DNA of 64,000 nt, taken from NCBI GenBank assembly GCA_026388155.1, contig JAPLKI010000013.1:62001-126000 (forward strand), read 5' to 3'. Shown here in pieces: positions 26,572 to 35,454 of this stretch. This DNA comes from Elusimicrobiota bacterium (GTDB taxonomy: Bacteria; Elusimicrobiota; Elusimicrobia; Elusimicrobiales; UBA9959). The first letter of the stretch is position 1. Every line of letters begins with the position of its first letter. The translations under genes and the position numbers were made by a program. Under the pieces are notes generated by a model. It saw nothing but the letters and a program-made list of their open reading frames with translations. It had not been told where the DNA came from and did no database searches.

Positions 26572-26817
26572 ATGGGTGAAAAAGTACAGAAAGTCGGAGT
26601 AAAAAGAGAGGAAGGCTTCCTCTATTTCATAGACAAAGCCGGTGACGTGTCACGCGCCAAAATGGCCCGCGGCGGCAAAAAGGGCGGCAAGCCCCAGAAA
26701 GTGACCAAGGTCGGCATTAAAAAAGAAGACGGCTTCCTTTATTATGTTGACAAGGGCGGCGATGTTGCCCGCGCCAAAATGGTCAATGCCGGCAAAAAAG
26801 CCAAAAAGAGAAAATAA
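26572..26817 (+). CDS. Small basic protein made of two tandem repeats
   Basis: 81 residues, very lysine-rich. It is an internal duplication: each ~35-residue half reads KVGxKxExGFLYxxDKxGDVxRAKM followed by a GGKK/AGKK tail. Each half predicts a short beta hairpin with a basic tail. SD AGGAGG sits before ATG 26572 and a clean terminator follows, so this is a free-standing, probably well expressed gene. It could bind nucleic acid or ribosomes by charge, but there is no direct evidence. Family and function not recognised. Confidence 0.8.
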   Translation: MGEKVQKVGVKREEGFLYFIDKAGDVSRAKMARGGKKGGKPQKVTKVGIKKEDGFLYYVDKGGDVARAKMVNAGKKAKKRK

Positions 26818-26838
26818 TAAATTTCTCTTTTATTGACA

Positions 26839-26873
26839 GACCGCCTCCCAAGTTTTGGGGGGCGGTTTTTGTT
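26839..26873 (+). terminator. Rho-independent terminator after the small basic protein gene
   Basis: ACCGCCTCCC pairs with GGGGGGCGGT around AAGTTTT and is followed by a T run. It lies 22 bp after the stop codon. Confidence 0.88.
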
Positions 26874-26953
26874 TATTACGCTTGGAAATAAAGTGATATA
26901 ATTTTTGAAAGGCTGAGGGCTTAAGCCTTATGCCTAAATTCAGGAGTTCCACA

Positions 26954-27697
26954 ATGAAATATATATTTTTAATTTTAGCGCTTGCGGTTCCATTTAATGC
27001 GGCCGCTTTTAACTTTGATTCTTTTTCCAAAGAAAATCTGGAATTCTCGAGCCGCGTCAAAGAAAATCCTGTTGTGGTACTGCAACGAATTCCGCTGCTG
27101 GAAATTTTGGCCGGTCGCGCGGCCTCCTTCAAGGCCCTGGACATCGAGGGAAACACTTTTCTTGCCGCCGTGTCCTTTGACGATAACTGGGAGGTTTATT
27201 TCGAGGTTTCGCTTAAAGGCTCGGCCGCCATGCCTTCGGCCTGGAATGAAACCATGCTTAAAGACGGCGTAACATTCAAATACGCCGGCGGCGAGCTTAA
27301 GATAAAAGAGGAGAACGGGACCATTATTTTGACCGGACCCGGCGGCGGTTCGGCGCAGACCTCAAGTAGTGAGCTGTTCGATCTGCTTTACGCCAATTCA
27401 ACGCAGGTTACGTTCGGCGATGCGGTTACTTATGCGGTTGCGCGCAATATGGCGCCGCTTTCCATGAACGATGGCATACTTACCCTGCGCCAGGGTTCCG
27501 ACGGGCTTTATTACTATTCCCTCACGCCGGACGCGCAGATAACCGGACAGCCCCGCTGGGTGCTTGCCATAAATGGAGTGCTTTACGGCCTGAGGCTGGA
27601 TGGGCCGGAACTGGCTTTCGTTTCAAAGGCGATAGAAGACGGCAAAAGCGTGCCGCTCATTAAAGCCGTGGAAAAAGTATTTCATCCGGGGAAATAA
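26954..27697 (+). CDS. Secreted hypothetical protein
   Basis: 247 residues from ATG 26954, which has AGGAG 7 bases upstream; eight further in-frame residues upstream are leader. The signal peptide is MKYIFLILALAVPFNAAAF. The mature protein is mixed alpha/beta (VSFDDNWEVYFEVSL, TFKYAGGELKIKEENG, VTFGDAVTYAVARN, PRWVLAINGVLYGLRLDG) with no recognised domain. A TATAAT box at 26897-26902 may be its -10. It ends at a strong hairpin terminator shared with the convergent Cys-rich gene. Function unknown. Confidence 0.72.
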   Translation: MKYIFLILALAVPFNAAAFNFDSFSKENLEFSSRVKENPVVVLQRIPLLEILAGRAASFKALDIEGNTFLAAVSFDDNWEVYFEVSLKGSAAMPSAWNETMLKDGVTFKYAGGELKIKEENGTIILTGPGGGSAQTSSSELFDLLYANSTQVTFGDAVTYAVARNMAPLSMNDGILTLRQGSDGLYYYSLTPDAQITGQPRWVLAINGVLYGLRLDGPELAFVSKAIEDGKSVPLIKAVEKVFHPGK

Positions 27698-27713
27698 AAA
27701 ACACATCAAATGA

Positions 27714-27749
27714 AAGCGGCGTCCGTTGTAAGCGGACGCCGCTTTTTTT
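27714..27749 (+). terminator. Terminator between convergent genes
   Basis: AAGCGGCGTCCG pairs with CGGACGCCGCTT around TTGTAAG, then a T run. It starts 16 bp after the plus-strand stop and 10 bp before the end of the minus-strand Cys-rich gene. Confidence 0.9.
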
Positions 27750-27759
27750 ACTGGCGAAG

Positions 27760-28635
27760 TTATTTTGGTTCCGCAAGTTTGGGTTCTTCTTTCTTTTCCT
27801 CTCTTTTCTCCTGCCTTTTCCCCTTCATTTCAGCCTGTTTCTCTTTGCAGGCCTGGGAAAGGTCCGCTTCGTGCTCTTTAAGGCATTTAGCCTTTTCGCC
27901 GCGGCCGCCCTTCACATCTTTGCAGAATTTCTCCATGTCGGCCATGCAGGGATAACGCTTTAACGCCTCTTCTTTTCCTTTGGCCATCTTCTCTTTGCAT
28001 TCAGCCGACAATTCTGCCTCATGCTCTTTCAAACAGTTCAAGAACTTGCCGTCGCCCGGCTTCATGCCCTGGCAAAATTTCTGCGCGTCCGCCATGCAGG
28101 GGTGGTCTTTCCGGGATTCCGTGCGTTTTTCCGCCAGTTTGTCTTTACAGGCCTGGGAAAGGTCCGCTTCGTGCTCTTTAAGGCATCTGGCCTTTTCGCC
28201 GCGTTCGCCTTTCACATCCTTGCAGAGCTTTTCCATATCGGCCATGCAGGGATTCTTCTTCATCATCTCTTCCTTGCCCTTTGCGAGTGCGTCCTTGCAG
28301 CCCGCTGAAAGTTCGGCCTCGTGCTCCCTGATGCAATTGATTATTCTGCCTTCTCCCGGCTTCACATCCTTGCATAACTTTTCCAGGTCGGCTTTGCATG
28401 CCTCGCGCAGGCCGGAGAGCTTTTCTTTTACCTCTCCGCCCCTGGCCTTGCAGCCGGCTGAAAGCTCGGCCTCATGGGCTTTCAGACAGGCCATAAGACG
28501 CCCTCCGCCCGGTTTAATGCCCTGGCAGAATTTCTCCATGTCAGCTTTGCATGGGCCGTCTTCGGCTACAGCTTTAAGCGCGAAAGCGAAGGCAAAAGCG
28601 AAGGCCGCCGCCATTAACATAATCTTTGATTTCAT
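27760..28635 (-). CDS. Exported protein with five Cys-rich (GLG1-type) repeats
   Basis: 291 residues from ATG 28635, which follows GGAGA; the longer frame adds 18 residues before the signal peptide. After the signal peptide come five ~45-residue repeats of pattern CxADxxKxC...C(L/I)xxHEAxLSxxC, four cysteines each, as in the Golgi-apparatus-protein-1/cysteine-rich repeat family. Repeats alternate between a KPGxG type (1, 2, 4) and a KGxRGEKA type (3, 5); repeats 3 and 5 are almost identical. The C-terminal tail is highly charged (KRQEKREEKKEEPK). Probably periplasmic, with disulphides or metal binding. Function unknown. Confidence 0.82.
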   Translation of the reverse strand: MKSKIMLMAAAFAFAFAFALKAVAEDGPCKADMEKFCQGIKPGGGRLMACLKAHEAELSAGCKARGGEVKEKLSGLREACKADLEKLCKDVKPGEGRIINCIREHEAELSAGCKDALAKGKEEMMKKNPCMADMEKLCKDVKGERGEKARCLKEHEADLSQACKDKLAEKRTESRKDHPCMADAQKFCQGMKPGDGKFLNCLKEHEAELSAECKEKMAKGKEEALKRYPCMADMEKFCKDVKGGRGEKAKCLKEHEADLSQACKEKQAEMKGKRQEKREEKKEEPKLAEPK

Positions 28636-28788
28636 ATTTATCTCCTTTGGAAACGGTCCGAGTGCCGTTATTGTCTGCACTCCATACACTTATAACGCCA
28701 ACTGCCGGCTTTTTATTGCCTGATAAGGGCCGAACCCTAAAGCGATTCTACAATAATTTGTATAATTGGTTTTGAAATAAAGGAACCT

Positions 28789-29277
28789 ATGGCAAAAAAA
28801 ACAGCCGTGTATCCCGGAAGCTTTGATCCTGTAACCTTCGGGCACCTGGACATCATAGACCGTGCCTCAAAAATTTTTGATCACCTGGTGGTAAGCGTTT
28901 TCGTGCACAGTACGAAAAAACCGCTTTTCACCGTGCCTGAACGGGTTGTAATGCTTAAAAAGGCGCTCAAAAACAATAAAAAAGTGAGTATTGAATGTTT
29001 TGAGGGGCTGCTTGTGGATTATCTGAAAAAAAAGAAGCTGCAGGTTGTTATCAGGGGGCTGCGCGCCATTTCGGACCTGGAATACGAATTTCAGGTGGCC
29101 GCTATCAACCGCACTCTGTACAGCAAGGTGGAAACGGTTTTTTTTATGCCCAGCCAGCGTTATGCTTACCTGTCTTCCAGCGTGGTGCGGGACATCGCCC
29201 ATTTCGGCGGGGACGTGTCAAAGCTGGTTCCGCAGTTCGTGGCTAAACAGATAGCCGTCCATAAGAAAACAGTTTAA
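28789..29277 (+). CDS. coaD: Phosphopantetheine adenylyltransferase
   Basis: 162 residues, family length. It adenylylates 4'-phosphopantetheine in coenzyme A synthesis. AVYPGSFDPVTFGHLDII (T/HxGH motif), VVIRGLRAISDLEYEFQ and YLSSSVVRDIAHFGGDVS are diagnostic. SD AAGGA precedes ATG 28789, and a TATAAT box at 28761-28766 lies just upstream. It is monocistronic, ending in a bidirectional terminator. Confidence 0.96.
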   Translation: MAKKTAVYPGSFDPVTFGHLDIIDRASKIFDHLVVSVFVHSTKKPLFTVPERVVMLKKALKNNKKVSIECFEGLLVDYLKKKKLQVVIRGLRAISDLEYEFQVAAINRTLYSKVETVFFMPSQRYAYLSSSVVRDIAHFGGDVSKLVPQFVAKQIAVHKKTV

Positions 29278-29298
29278 AATAATATTGCGTCGGACAGT

Positions 29299-29336
29299 AA
29301 AAAAAGTCCGGGGTGTAAATACCCGGACTTTTTTGT
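29299..29336. terminator. Bidirectional terminator between coaD and clostripain-like gene
   Basis: AAAAAGTCCGGG pairs with CCCGGACTTTTT around TGTAAATA. A runs on one side and T runs on the other serve both convergent genes. Confidence 0.92.
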
Positions 29337-29351
29337 TCGTGCCCTGGAAAT

Positions 29352-30776
29352 TTATTTTCTCCACACGCCGTCGGTCCACGCAACAAACTCATCCCAATCA
29401 GAGGCCTTGGAGAGGGCGAGTTCGCCGTACTTGGTTTCAAAGACGGCGTCCAGCTGCGGGGGAACGGTTTTTATTTTCATGGTCATGTTTATGGCCACTC
29501 CGCCCACCCGGGTATAATCATAACCGTTTTCCGCGTCGCTGTTAAGCCCGATGCTGCGCATTACCAGCTTGGACTTTATGAAGGTCATCAGGTTTTCGGC
29601 CGCCTGGCGCGTTTCCTGGGTCTTTGAATTCTGGCCGAGTAGAAGGGCGAAGTCGTAGAGGTCCACATAAGGCGCTATCGTTTTCTTTTTGTCGTTCTTG
29701 GGGTCCAGGCTTGAGAACCTTACGGCCTTGTCTATGGCGGTTTTTACGGCCTCGGTCTCGTTGTTCCGCATGGCCGCTCCGGCCAGCGCGTTGAGGTAGG
29801 GGGGCAGGTCGTTCAGGGCCTGGGGACGCACAGTGGAAATGGTGCCCGTGATGGAACTGAGCGGTATGTTAACGGGGCCGATGAGGCTGGCTCCGTTGGC
29901 GTAAAAATCCTTTTCCCAATTAATGAAGAAGTCGCTGATCTGTTCGTTTGTGGCGGCGGTGTTGGCGTTTATGAAATTGAGAAGTTTCTGATAATCAAAC
30001 CCGTAGGCCAGCATGGTCTCTTCCGAAGCCACTATCAGACCGACATTGTCTTTGACCTCGTAATCAATTTCCGCCATCTGCATCAGGCAGGCGTTCATGG
30101 CGAACACGTCCACATAGCCGGTCTGGCGCAGGATCTCCCCAAGCTGGCGGGTGCGCACATAGTTCTTGGTCTCATCGTCAAACAGGATGCCCCTGGAAGC
30201 GCCCTTGCCTGCCGGGTGGTCTTTCATTACAGGGTCTATCCAGCCAAGGCCGTGGTTCCAGAGGATGAACATATAGTGTCTGGCGGGGAAAGTGGTCTTG
30301 GCCCATTTAGCGAATTCTATGACGCGTTTATAGTCGCCCATGTCGGCGGCTGGATACTGGTTGTAAATGGTTTCGCCGGAGGAAAAGAGCCCGCTTTTAC
30401 CCACCAGCATGCGCTTTGAGCCTTTGCCGGTGGTGCCGTATTCCACCACCACATTGACCTTATCCGTGGTGCCCACCTTTTTCATCTCGTTCAAGTCTTT
30501 CTCGGCCCATTTGCCGGAGAGGCCTAAAAGCTGGCTCTGGCTCAGGTCGTTCTTTGAGTTCATGAACACCATTACGGTCCATTCTTTCAGTGCCTCGGGT
30601 TTGCCGTCTGGTTTGCCCGGCTTGATGAAATCAAAAATGCCTTTACCGGTTTCCATGGCGCGGATATCGCCCGCGCTTATACCATTGAGCTCAAAGTTGT
30701 CCTGCGCCTTCAGAGCAGACGCTCCCAGGAAAAGAGAGGAGAGTGCCACAGATAGCAGTTTAAAGGTCTTGTTCAT
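29352..30776 (-). CDS. Clostripain-family (C11) secreted cysteine protease
   Basis: 474 residues. Signal peptide to ...GASALKAQD. The C11 core has EWTVMVFMNSKNDL, the catalytic His in LWNHGLGW (~173) and the catalytic Cys in FAMNACLMQM (~227), plus a VASEETMLAYGFDY substrate-site region. Such proteases usually cut after Arg or Lys and self-process. This is the most divergent of three paralogues in the window: it has an extra ~25-residue insertion near DLSQSQLLGLSGKW and lacks the GSDACLMQM form of the motif. SD GGAGG lies before ATG 30776. Confidence 0.88.
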   Translation of the reverse strand: MNKTFKLLSVALSSLFLGASALKAQDNFELNGISAGDIRAMETGKGIFDFIKPGKPDGKPEALKEWTVMVFMNSKNDLSQSQLLGLSGKWAEKDLNEMKKVGTTDKVNVVVEYGTTGKGSKRMLVGKSGLFSSGETIYNQYPAADMGDYKRVIEFAKWAKTTFPARHYMFILWNHGLGWIDPVMKDHPAGKGASRGILFDDETKNYVRTRQLGEILRQTGYVDVFAMNACLMQMAEIDYEVKDNVGLIVASEETMLAYGFDYQKLLNFINANTAATNEQISDFFINWEKDFYANGASLIGPVNIPLSSITGTISTVRPQALNDLPPYLNALAGAAMRNNETEAVKTAIDKAVRFSSLDPKNDKKKTIAPYVDLYDFALLLGQNSKTQETRQAAENLMTFIKSKLVMRSIGLNSDAENGYDYTRVGGVAINMTMKIKTVPPQLDAVFETKYGELALSKASDWDEFVAWTDGVWRK

Positions 30777-30981
30777 TTCAACCTCCGGGTAGATTTGCGG
30801 CTCAGATATATAGTGTAAGGGTAAAAGAGCTGCTCAAATAGGGCGGAAGACCCTGAAACCAGGGTTTTAAGGCCTGTTTAAAAGTAGGTCTTTGGTCCCG
30901 GAAGAAGCTGCGAGTAGCCACGGGTAGCAGGGGGTATGGAAGCGGCAAATAAGGCTTTCAGTCGCTCTCCATGGCTTTTGA

Positions 30982-30987
30982 TATAAT
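30982..30987 (+). promoter_or_regulatory. Probable -10 box of the M3 peptidase gene
   Basis: A perfect TATAAT lies 28 bp before ATG 31015. The best -35 (TTCAGT at 30958-30963) is weak. Its position argues against the in-frame ATG at 30988 as the start. Confidence 0.4.
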
Positions 30988-31014
30988 ATGAATAAACAGC
31001 TCTACGGAGGTTCT

Positions 31015-32961
31015 ATGTCAAAAGCGCCGGAATTTTTATACACTCCCGAACAGGTCAAAACCCTTTCTGAAACCGCAATTAAACAACTTGAAGAGAAACT
31101 TAAGGCTCTGGTGAATATTCCCGGTCCGCAGCGCAACTTTAAAAATACAATTTTGGCTTTTGAGCGCGCAACCGATGAATTTGGTTCGGCCGTGCAAACT
31201 CCCATAATGCTGGCCTATGTCTCCGATAACGCCGAACTTCGCAAAGAGGCGCAGGAGCTTGAGCTCAAGATAAGCCGGTATTCCGTGGACCTTTTGACGC
31301 GCGAGGATGTTTTTAGCGCGCTTAACGAATACGCCGCCGCCGGAGAGAAACTTGAACCGGTGGAGGCCCGCCTTCTTGAGAAAACGCTGCTGGATTTCAG
31401 GCGCAACGGCCTGGGCCTTGAGCCCCGCAGGAAAAACAGGGTTAAGAAAATGATGAAGGAACTGATAGGCCTGGAACTTCAGTTCTCCAGTAACTTGCGC
31501 GAAGTGACCGATACGCTTGAAGTGAGCGAGGAAGAGTTTAAGGGTATGCCGCAGGACTATGCCGCGCGCCTGAAAAGGACCGAGGCGGGAAAATATCTGA
31601 TAACCATGAATTATCCAGACTATGTGCCTTTCATGGACTGCGCGGAAAACGGCGAAACCCGCAGGAGGCTGGAGTTCCTGTTCAATAACCGCTGCTCGGA
31701 CAAGAATATAAAGCTGATGGAAGACGCTATATTCCTGCGGAGAAAGATAGGAAAATTGCTGGGGTACGCCTCTTTCGCCGACTATATGCTGGACGACCGC
31801 ATGGCGAAGAACAGCGCGGCCGTAATGGATTTTTTGGAGCGGACATGGGCAAAACTTAAAAGGAAAGGCCGCAAAGAACTGCGCGCCCGGGTGAAGCTTA
31901 AGGGCGGCCAGGAAAAGACGCTGCATTCCTGGGAATGGCGCTATTACAATAATCTCCTTAAAAAAACCAAATATTCCATCGATCACGAGAAAATAAAGGA
32001 GTATTTCCCGCTGGAAACCGTCATAAACGGAATGTTCGATGTGTTCGGGGAGGTCTTCGGCGCGCGGTTCGCTCCGGCCGCCCTGCCGGCCTGGCACAAA
32101 GACGTGCGCGCCTACGAGGTCAAAAACTCCGACGGCTCCACGGCCGCTTATTTTTATTTTGACCTGTTCCCGCGCGAGGGCAAGTATAAACACGCGGCCT
32201 GTTTCGGCGTGCGGCACGGCCACGAACTGGAAGACGGTTCCTACGAGCTGCCGGCGGCGGCTATAGTGTCCAATTTTCCGTCCCCGGCCGGAGATACCCC
32301 CGCGCTGTTGAAGTTTGACGATGTGGTCACCCTGTTCCACGAATTCGGGCATGTGACGCACAATATTTTCACCAGGGCCAAATACGGCAAATTCTCAGGC
32401 ACCAGCGTGTCGCGGGATTTTGTCGAGGTGCCTTCAAAAATGCTTGAAAACTGGGCCTACTGCCCCGCCGTGCTTGGCAGGATTTCGGGGCATTACAGAC
32501 ATCCGGAGGAGAAACTGCCCGAGGCGCTGATAAAAAAACTTATAGCCGCCAAAAACATGGATTCCGGGCTTGTTTACCTGCGCCAGCTGTTTTTCAGCAT
32601 CCTTGACATGCGGTATCACACCGCCAAGGGGAAAGTTGACACCACCAAGCTATACGATAAGCTGATGAAGAAAATTTCCCTTATCCCGATGAGCCCCGAG
32701 ACCCATCCGCAGGCGAGTTTCGGCCACCTTATGGGCGGTTATGAGGCCGGCTATTACGGTTACCTGTGGGCCGAAGTCATAGCGGCGGACCTGTTCTCCG
32801 TTTTTGAGGAAAAGGGCGTTATGAACCCTGAGCTTGGAGCCATGTACCGGGAGCTCATACTGGCCCCCGGACGCAGTTACGACGAAGCCGGCCAGGTAGA
32901 AAAATTCCTCGGCCGCCCGTCCGCTGAAGAGGCTTTCCTTAAAAGCATAGACGCGGTGTAA
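31015..32961 (+). CDS. M3-family zinc metallopeptidase (oligopeptidase)
   Basis: 648 residues from ATG 31015 (SD GGAGG 5 bases upstream). The N-terminal helical half leads to the thermolysin-like catalytic core with LFHEFGHVTHNIF (~440; two zinc His and catalytic Glu) and the third zinc ligand Glu in PSKMLENWAY (~477), plus HPQASFGHLMGGYEAGYYGYLW. This resembles thimet oligopeptidase/Dcp rather than PepF. No signal peptide, so a cytoplasmic peptide-degrading role is likely. All metal ligands are present. Confidence 0.92.
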   Translation: MSKAPEFLYTPEQVKTLSETAIKQLEEKLKALVNIPGPQRNFKNTILAFERATDEFGSAVQTPIMLAYVSDNAELRKEAQELELKISRYSVDLLTREDVFSALNEYAAAGEKLEPVEARLLEKTLLDFRRNGLGLEPRRKNRVKKMMKELIGLELQFSSNLREVTDTLEVSEEEFKGMPQDYAARLKRTEAGKYLITMNYPDYVPFMDCAENGETRRRLEFLFNNRCSDKNIKLMEDAIFLRRKIGKLLGYASFADYMLDDRMAKNSAAVMDFLERTWAKLKRKGRKELRARVKLKGGQEKTLHSWEWRYYNNLLKKTKYSIDHEKIKEYFPLETVINGMFDVFGEVFGARFAPAALPAWHKDVRAYEVKNSDGSTAAYFYFDLFPREGKYKHAACFGVRHGHELEDGSYELPAAAIVSNFPSPAGDTPALLKFDDVVTLFHEFGHVTHNIFTRAKYGKFSGTSVSRDFVEVPSKMLENWAYCPAVLGRISGHYRHPEEKLPEALIKKLIAAKNMDSGLVYLRQLFFSILDMRYHTAKGKVDTTKLYDKLMKKISLIPMSPETHPQASFGHLMGGYEAGYYGYLWAEVIAADLFSVFEEKGVMNPELGAMYRELILAPGRSYDEAGQVEKFLGRPSAEEAFLKSIDAV

Positions 32962-32977
32962 AGCGGCTGTTGCAGCC

Positions 32978-33060
32978 GCGCTATAAGCCGTATGCTTTAG
33001 GCTATAAGCTTTTAGGGAATTCCTTATAGCCTATGGCGTATTGCTTAAAGCATATGGCAA
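32978..33060. repeat. Intergenic inverted repeat, ATAAGCC type
   Basis: CTATAAGCCGTATGC and GGCTATAAGC face TTATAGCCTATGGCG and AAAGCATATGGC. The core GGAATTCCTT is at 33016-33025. A small hairpin GCGGCTG/CAGCCGC precedes it at 32963-32979. Confidence 0.75.
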
Positions 33061-33082
33061 AAAAAACGCAGTTTTTTTTATC

Positions 33083-34096
33083 ATGAAAACGAAAATTTCA
33101 ATTATCGCCGGTTTTCTGGTGGGCGCCGTGCTGCTGTTCTTTGCTTTTAGAAGCGTGGATTTCGCAAGCCTGCCTGCTATTTACTCAAGGGTCAACGTCC
33201 TGTTTTTAATTCCGTTCGTTTTCACCATTTTTCTTGAACTGGTTCTTCGCGCGGCGCGCTGGCGCCTGCTGCTCAATCCCTCAAAGCCGGTGCGCCTGTG
33301 GGACGCTTTCCGGCTTGAAACGTCGGGGCTGGCGCTCAGTAATATCCTGCCTTTACGGCTGGGAGAAATAGCCAGGGGAACCTTCGGCGCGAAAATATTC
33401 GATATCCCGGTGCTGACGGTTTTCGCCACCATTTTGGTGGAACGGGCGCTGGACATTATTGTGCTGTTTATCATGTTCGCGGCAGCGGCCCGCTTCGGCG
33501 GCATTACCGGGGGATTAATGAATTACGGGAAATGGCTGTGGGTCATGCTTGCGGGGCTGCTGGCCGCCATGTCGGCGCTGGTGTTCGCCGATGAGTTGGT
33601 GGCGCACAGGTGGTTCTACGGATTTTTCGGCCGTTTCCCCTGGATCCGGCGACTATTTGAACGCGTGGCTATGGGTGTCAAGGGATTCCATTCTTTCAGG
33701 AGCGGCGCGCTTATTTTAGTTTTAGCCTTTCTGCAATGGTTCCTGGACGCCCTCAACTGTTACTGGATGGGCCGGGCTTTCGGTCTTGGAGGCGTCCTGG
33801 ATATATTCAAGAGCATTGCATTGTTGTTCACGGGCGCGGCGGCGGCGTCCATGCCCGGCATGCCCGGCTATTTCGGCAATTTTGAGTTTACCATGGTCAA
33901 AGTAATGTTAACCTGGGGCATACAGAAGGATGTCGGTTTCGCCTACGCGTCTTGCGTGCATATGCTGGGCTACATCATTGTCACCCTGCTGGGCGTGTTT
34001 TTTGTTTACCAGATGGGCCACTCGCTCGGCAAGGTTTGGGGCGAATTCTCAGGTAAGGAAGCGAACCAGATTCAAGATTCAAGATTTAAGATTTAA
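33083..34096 (+). CDS. Flippase-like integral membrane protein (YbhN/LPG-synthase TM family)
   Basis: 337 residues from ATG 33083; the longer frame runs into the upstream repeat. It is an eight-or-so-helix membrane protein of the UPF0104/lysylphosphatidylglycerol-synthase transmembrane group: LRAARWRLLL, LPLRLGEIARG (the conserved PxRxGE element), ERALDI and the MPGMPGYFGNFE element. Members are proposed to flip or transfer lipid-linked compounds. It opens the envelope-sugar region. The C-terminal IQDSRFKI and TAA stop come from the downstream GATTCAAG repeat. Confidence 0.82.
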   Translation: MKTKISIIAGFLVGAVLLFFAFRSVDFASLPAIYSRVNVLFLIPFVFTIFLELVLRAARWRLLLNPSKPVRLWDAFRLETSGLALSNILPLRLGEIARGTFGAKIFDIPVLTVFATILVERALDIIVLFIMFAAAARFGGITGGLMNYGKWLWVMLAGLLAAMSALVFADELVAHRWFYGFFGRFPWIRRLFERVAMGVKGFHSFRSGALILVLAFLQWFLDALNCYWMGRAFGLGGVLDIFKSIALLFTGAAAASMPGMPGYFGNFEFTMVKVMLTWGIQKDVGFAYASCVHMLGYIIVTLLGVFFVYQMGHSLGKVWGEFSGKEANQIQDSRFKI

Positions 34097-34187
34097 GATT
34101 CAAGGAAACTGAAGATTTAGGATTTAAAATTCAATATTCTTTTTTCGTCTTTCAATCTTAAATCTTGAATCTGGAATTTTAAATCAA
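34066..34187. repeat. Intergenic inverted repeat, GATTCAAG type
   Basis: CAGATTCAAGATTCAAG and GATTTAAGATTCAAGG face CAATCTTAAATCTTGAATC. AAGGAAACT at 34102-34110 resembles the common core. The left arm is translated as the tail of the preceding flippase-like gene. Confidence 0.85.
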
Positions 34188-34199
34188 AAGACTGTTCAT

Positions 34200-35360
34200 A
34201 TGGAAAACAAGATTAATTCCGTGCTGATGATAAGCCAGACCTTTTATCCGGTGCTTGGCGGAGCAGAGAAACAGGCCTTTGAGCTTTCAAAGGCGCTGGT
34301 GGAAAAAGGTGTTAATGTTACCGTCATTACGCGCCGGACGGGAGCTTTGGCCGCGCGGGAAATCATTGACGGAGTAAAAATAAAGCGGTTCAAAACATTC
34401 GGTTCCGGCGCTTTGGACTCTTGCGTTTTCATGACGAGAGTGTTTTTTTACATGCTCTTGAATCGCGCCGCTTACGGCGCGGCGCATGTGCACCTGGCGT
34501 CTTCACCGGCCGTGGCCGCCGTGCTCGCGGGCCGCCTTACCGGCAAAAAGACCGTGGTCAAACTTGGCGGAGGCAGGGGGGTGGACGAAATAACGCTGTC
34601 CCGGAAAACTTTTTTGGGGCGGCTGAAGCTCAGGTTCTTTTCACTGGCCAGACCGGAATTGCTTGTGATGAACGGCGGGGTTTACGAATGGCTTAAAAAC
34701 AGCCGGGAGTTCCGCGGCTTAAAACTGCGGCAATTCCGCAACGGAGTCGATACCGGTAAATACACGCCGCCCCTGTATCACGAAAAAATAAGCGCCAAAG
34801 CCGCCGTGGGCTTTGAGAACGATGTCATGTTTTTGTTTGTCGGGCGGCTTTCGCCGGAAAAACGTGTGAAGGAATTTATTGAAGTCTGGGCTGAATTGTT
34901 CGCGGAGGAACTGGCAAGACCCAAAATACGCCTTGTGATAGTCGGCAGCGGGCCGGAGGAAGAAAACCTGAAGACGGCGATCTCAAAGCTTGAGGTGGGG
35001 CAAAGCGTTACGCTCACCGGCCCAAAAGACGACCTGCTGCCCTATTACAGGGCGGCGGATGTTTTTGTTCTGCCGTCCATTTCAGAGGGCTTGTCAAATT
35101 CCATGCTCGAGGCCATGTCCTGCGGCGCGGCCATAATGGCAAGCCGGGTCGGCGGGGCCATAGACGCGGTGGTTGACGGGGAAAGCGGCTGTCTTTTTGA
35201 TCCGCTCAACCGCCAGGAAATAAAGCAATGCCTGCGCCGCCATATCGCCGACCGCAGCCTGTCGGTAAAAATGGGCGGGCGGGCAAGGCTTACGGCCGTG
35301 GAAAAATATTCCATGGCAAGAGTAGCCGATGAGCTGATAGAAATATACGGAGGAGGTTGA
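34200..35360 (+). CDS. GT4-family glycosyltransferase
   Basis: 386 residues, GT-B fold. N-terminal MISQTFYPVLGGAEKQAFELSKAL is the acceptor-domain glycine-rich motif; the C-terminal domain has FVGRLSPEKRVKEFIE, LVIVGSGPEEENL, YYRAADVFVLPSISEGLSNSMLEAMSCG (EX7E region). It should move a sugar from a nucleotide donor onto a polysaccharide or lipid intermediate. Sugar unknown. It lies between the flippase-like gene and asnB, each separated by a repeat. Confidence 0.9.
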   Translation: MENKINSVLMISQTFYPVLGGAEKQAFELSKALVEKGVNVTVITRRTGALAAREIIDGVKIKRFKTFGSGALDSCVFMTRVFFYMLLNRAAYGAAHVHLASSPAVAAVLAGRLTGKKTVVKLGGGRGVDEITLSRKTFLGRLKLRFFSLARPELLVMNGGVYEWLKNSREFRGLKLRQFRNGVDTGKYTPPLYHEKISAKAAVGFENDVMFLFVGRLSPEKRVKEFIEVWAELFAEELARPKIRLVIVGSGPEEENLKTAISKLEVGQSVTLTGPKDDLLPYYRAADVFVLPSISEGLSNSMLEAMSCGAAIMASRVGGAIDAVVDGESGCLFDPLNRQEIKQCLRRHIADRSLSVKMGGRARLTAVEKYSMARVADELIEIYGGG

Positions 35361-35452
35361 GAGTCGATAGTGGATAGTGTAGGGTAATAAAGCAGAGCCT
35401 TCAAAAATATTTACTGGTTTCTATCCACTCTACACTCTCAACTCTACACTAA
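35358..35452. repeat. Intergenic inverted repeat, GATAGTGTAG type
   Basis: GAGTCGATAGTGGATAGTGTAG faces CTATCCACTCTACACTC and CTCTACACTAAC. It starts at the glycosyltransferase stop codon and ends just before the asnB ATG. Confidence 0.75.
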
Positions 35453-35454
35453 CT

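Noticed and set aside
31036-32361. 441-residue open frame antisense to the M3 peptidase
   Set aside because: It lies entirely opposite a gene with full catalytic motifs; long antisense frames are expected in GC-rich coding DNA and its translation has no recognisable domain.
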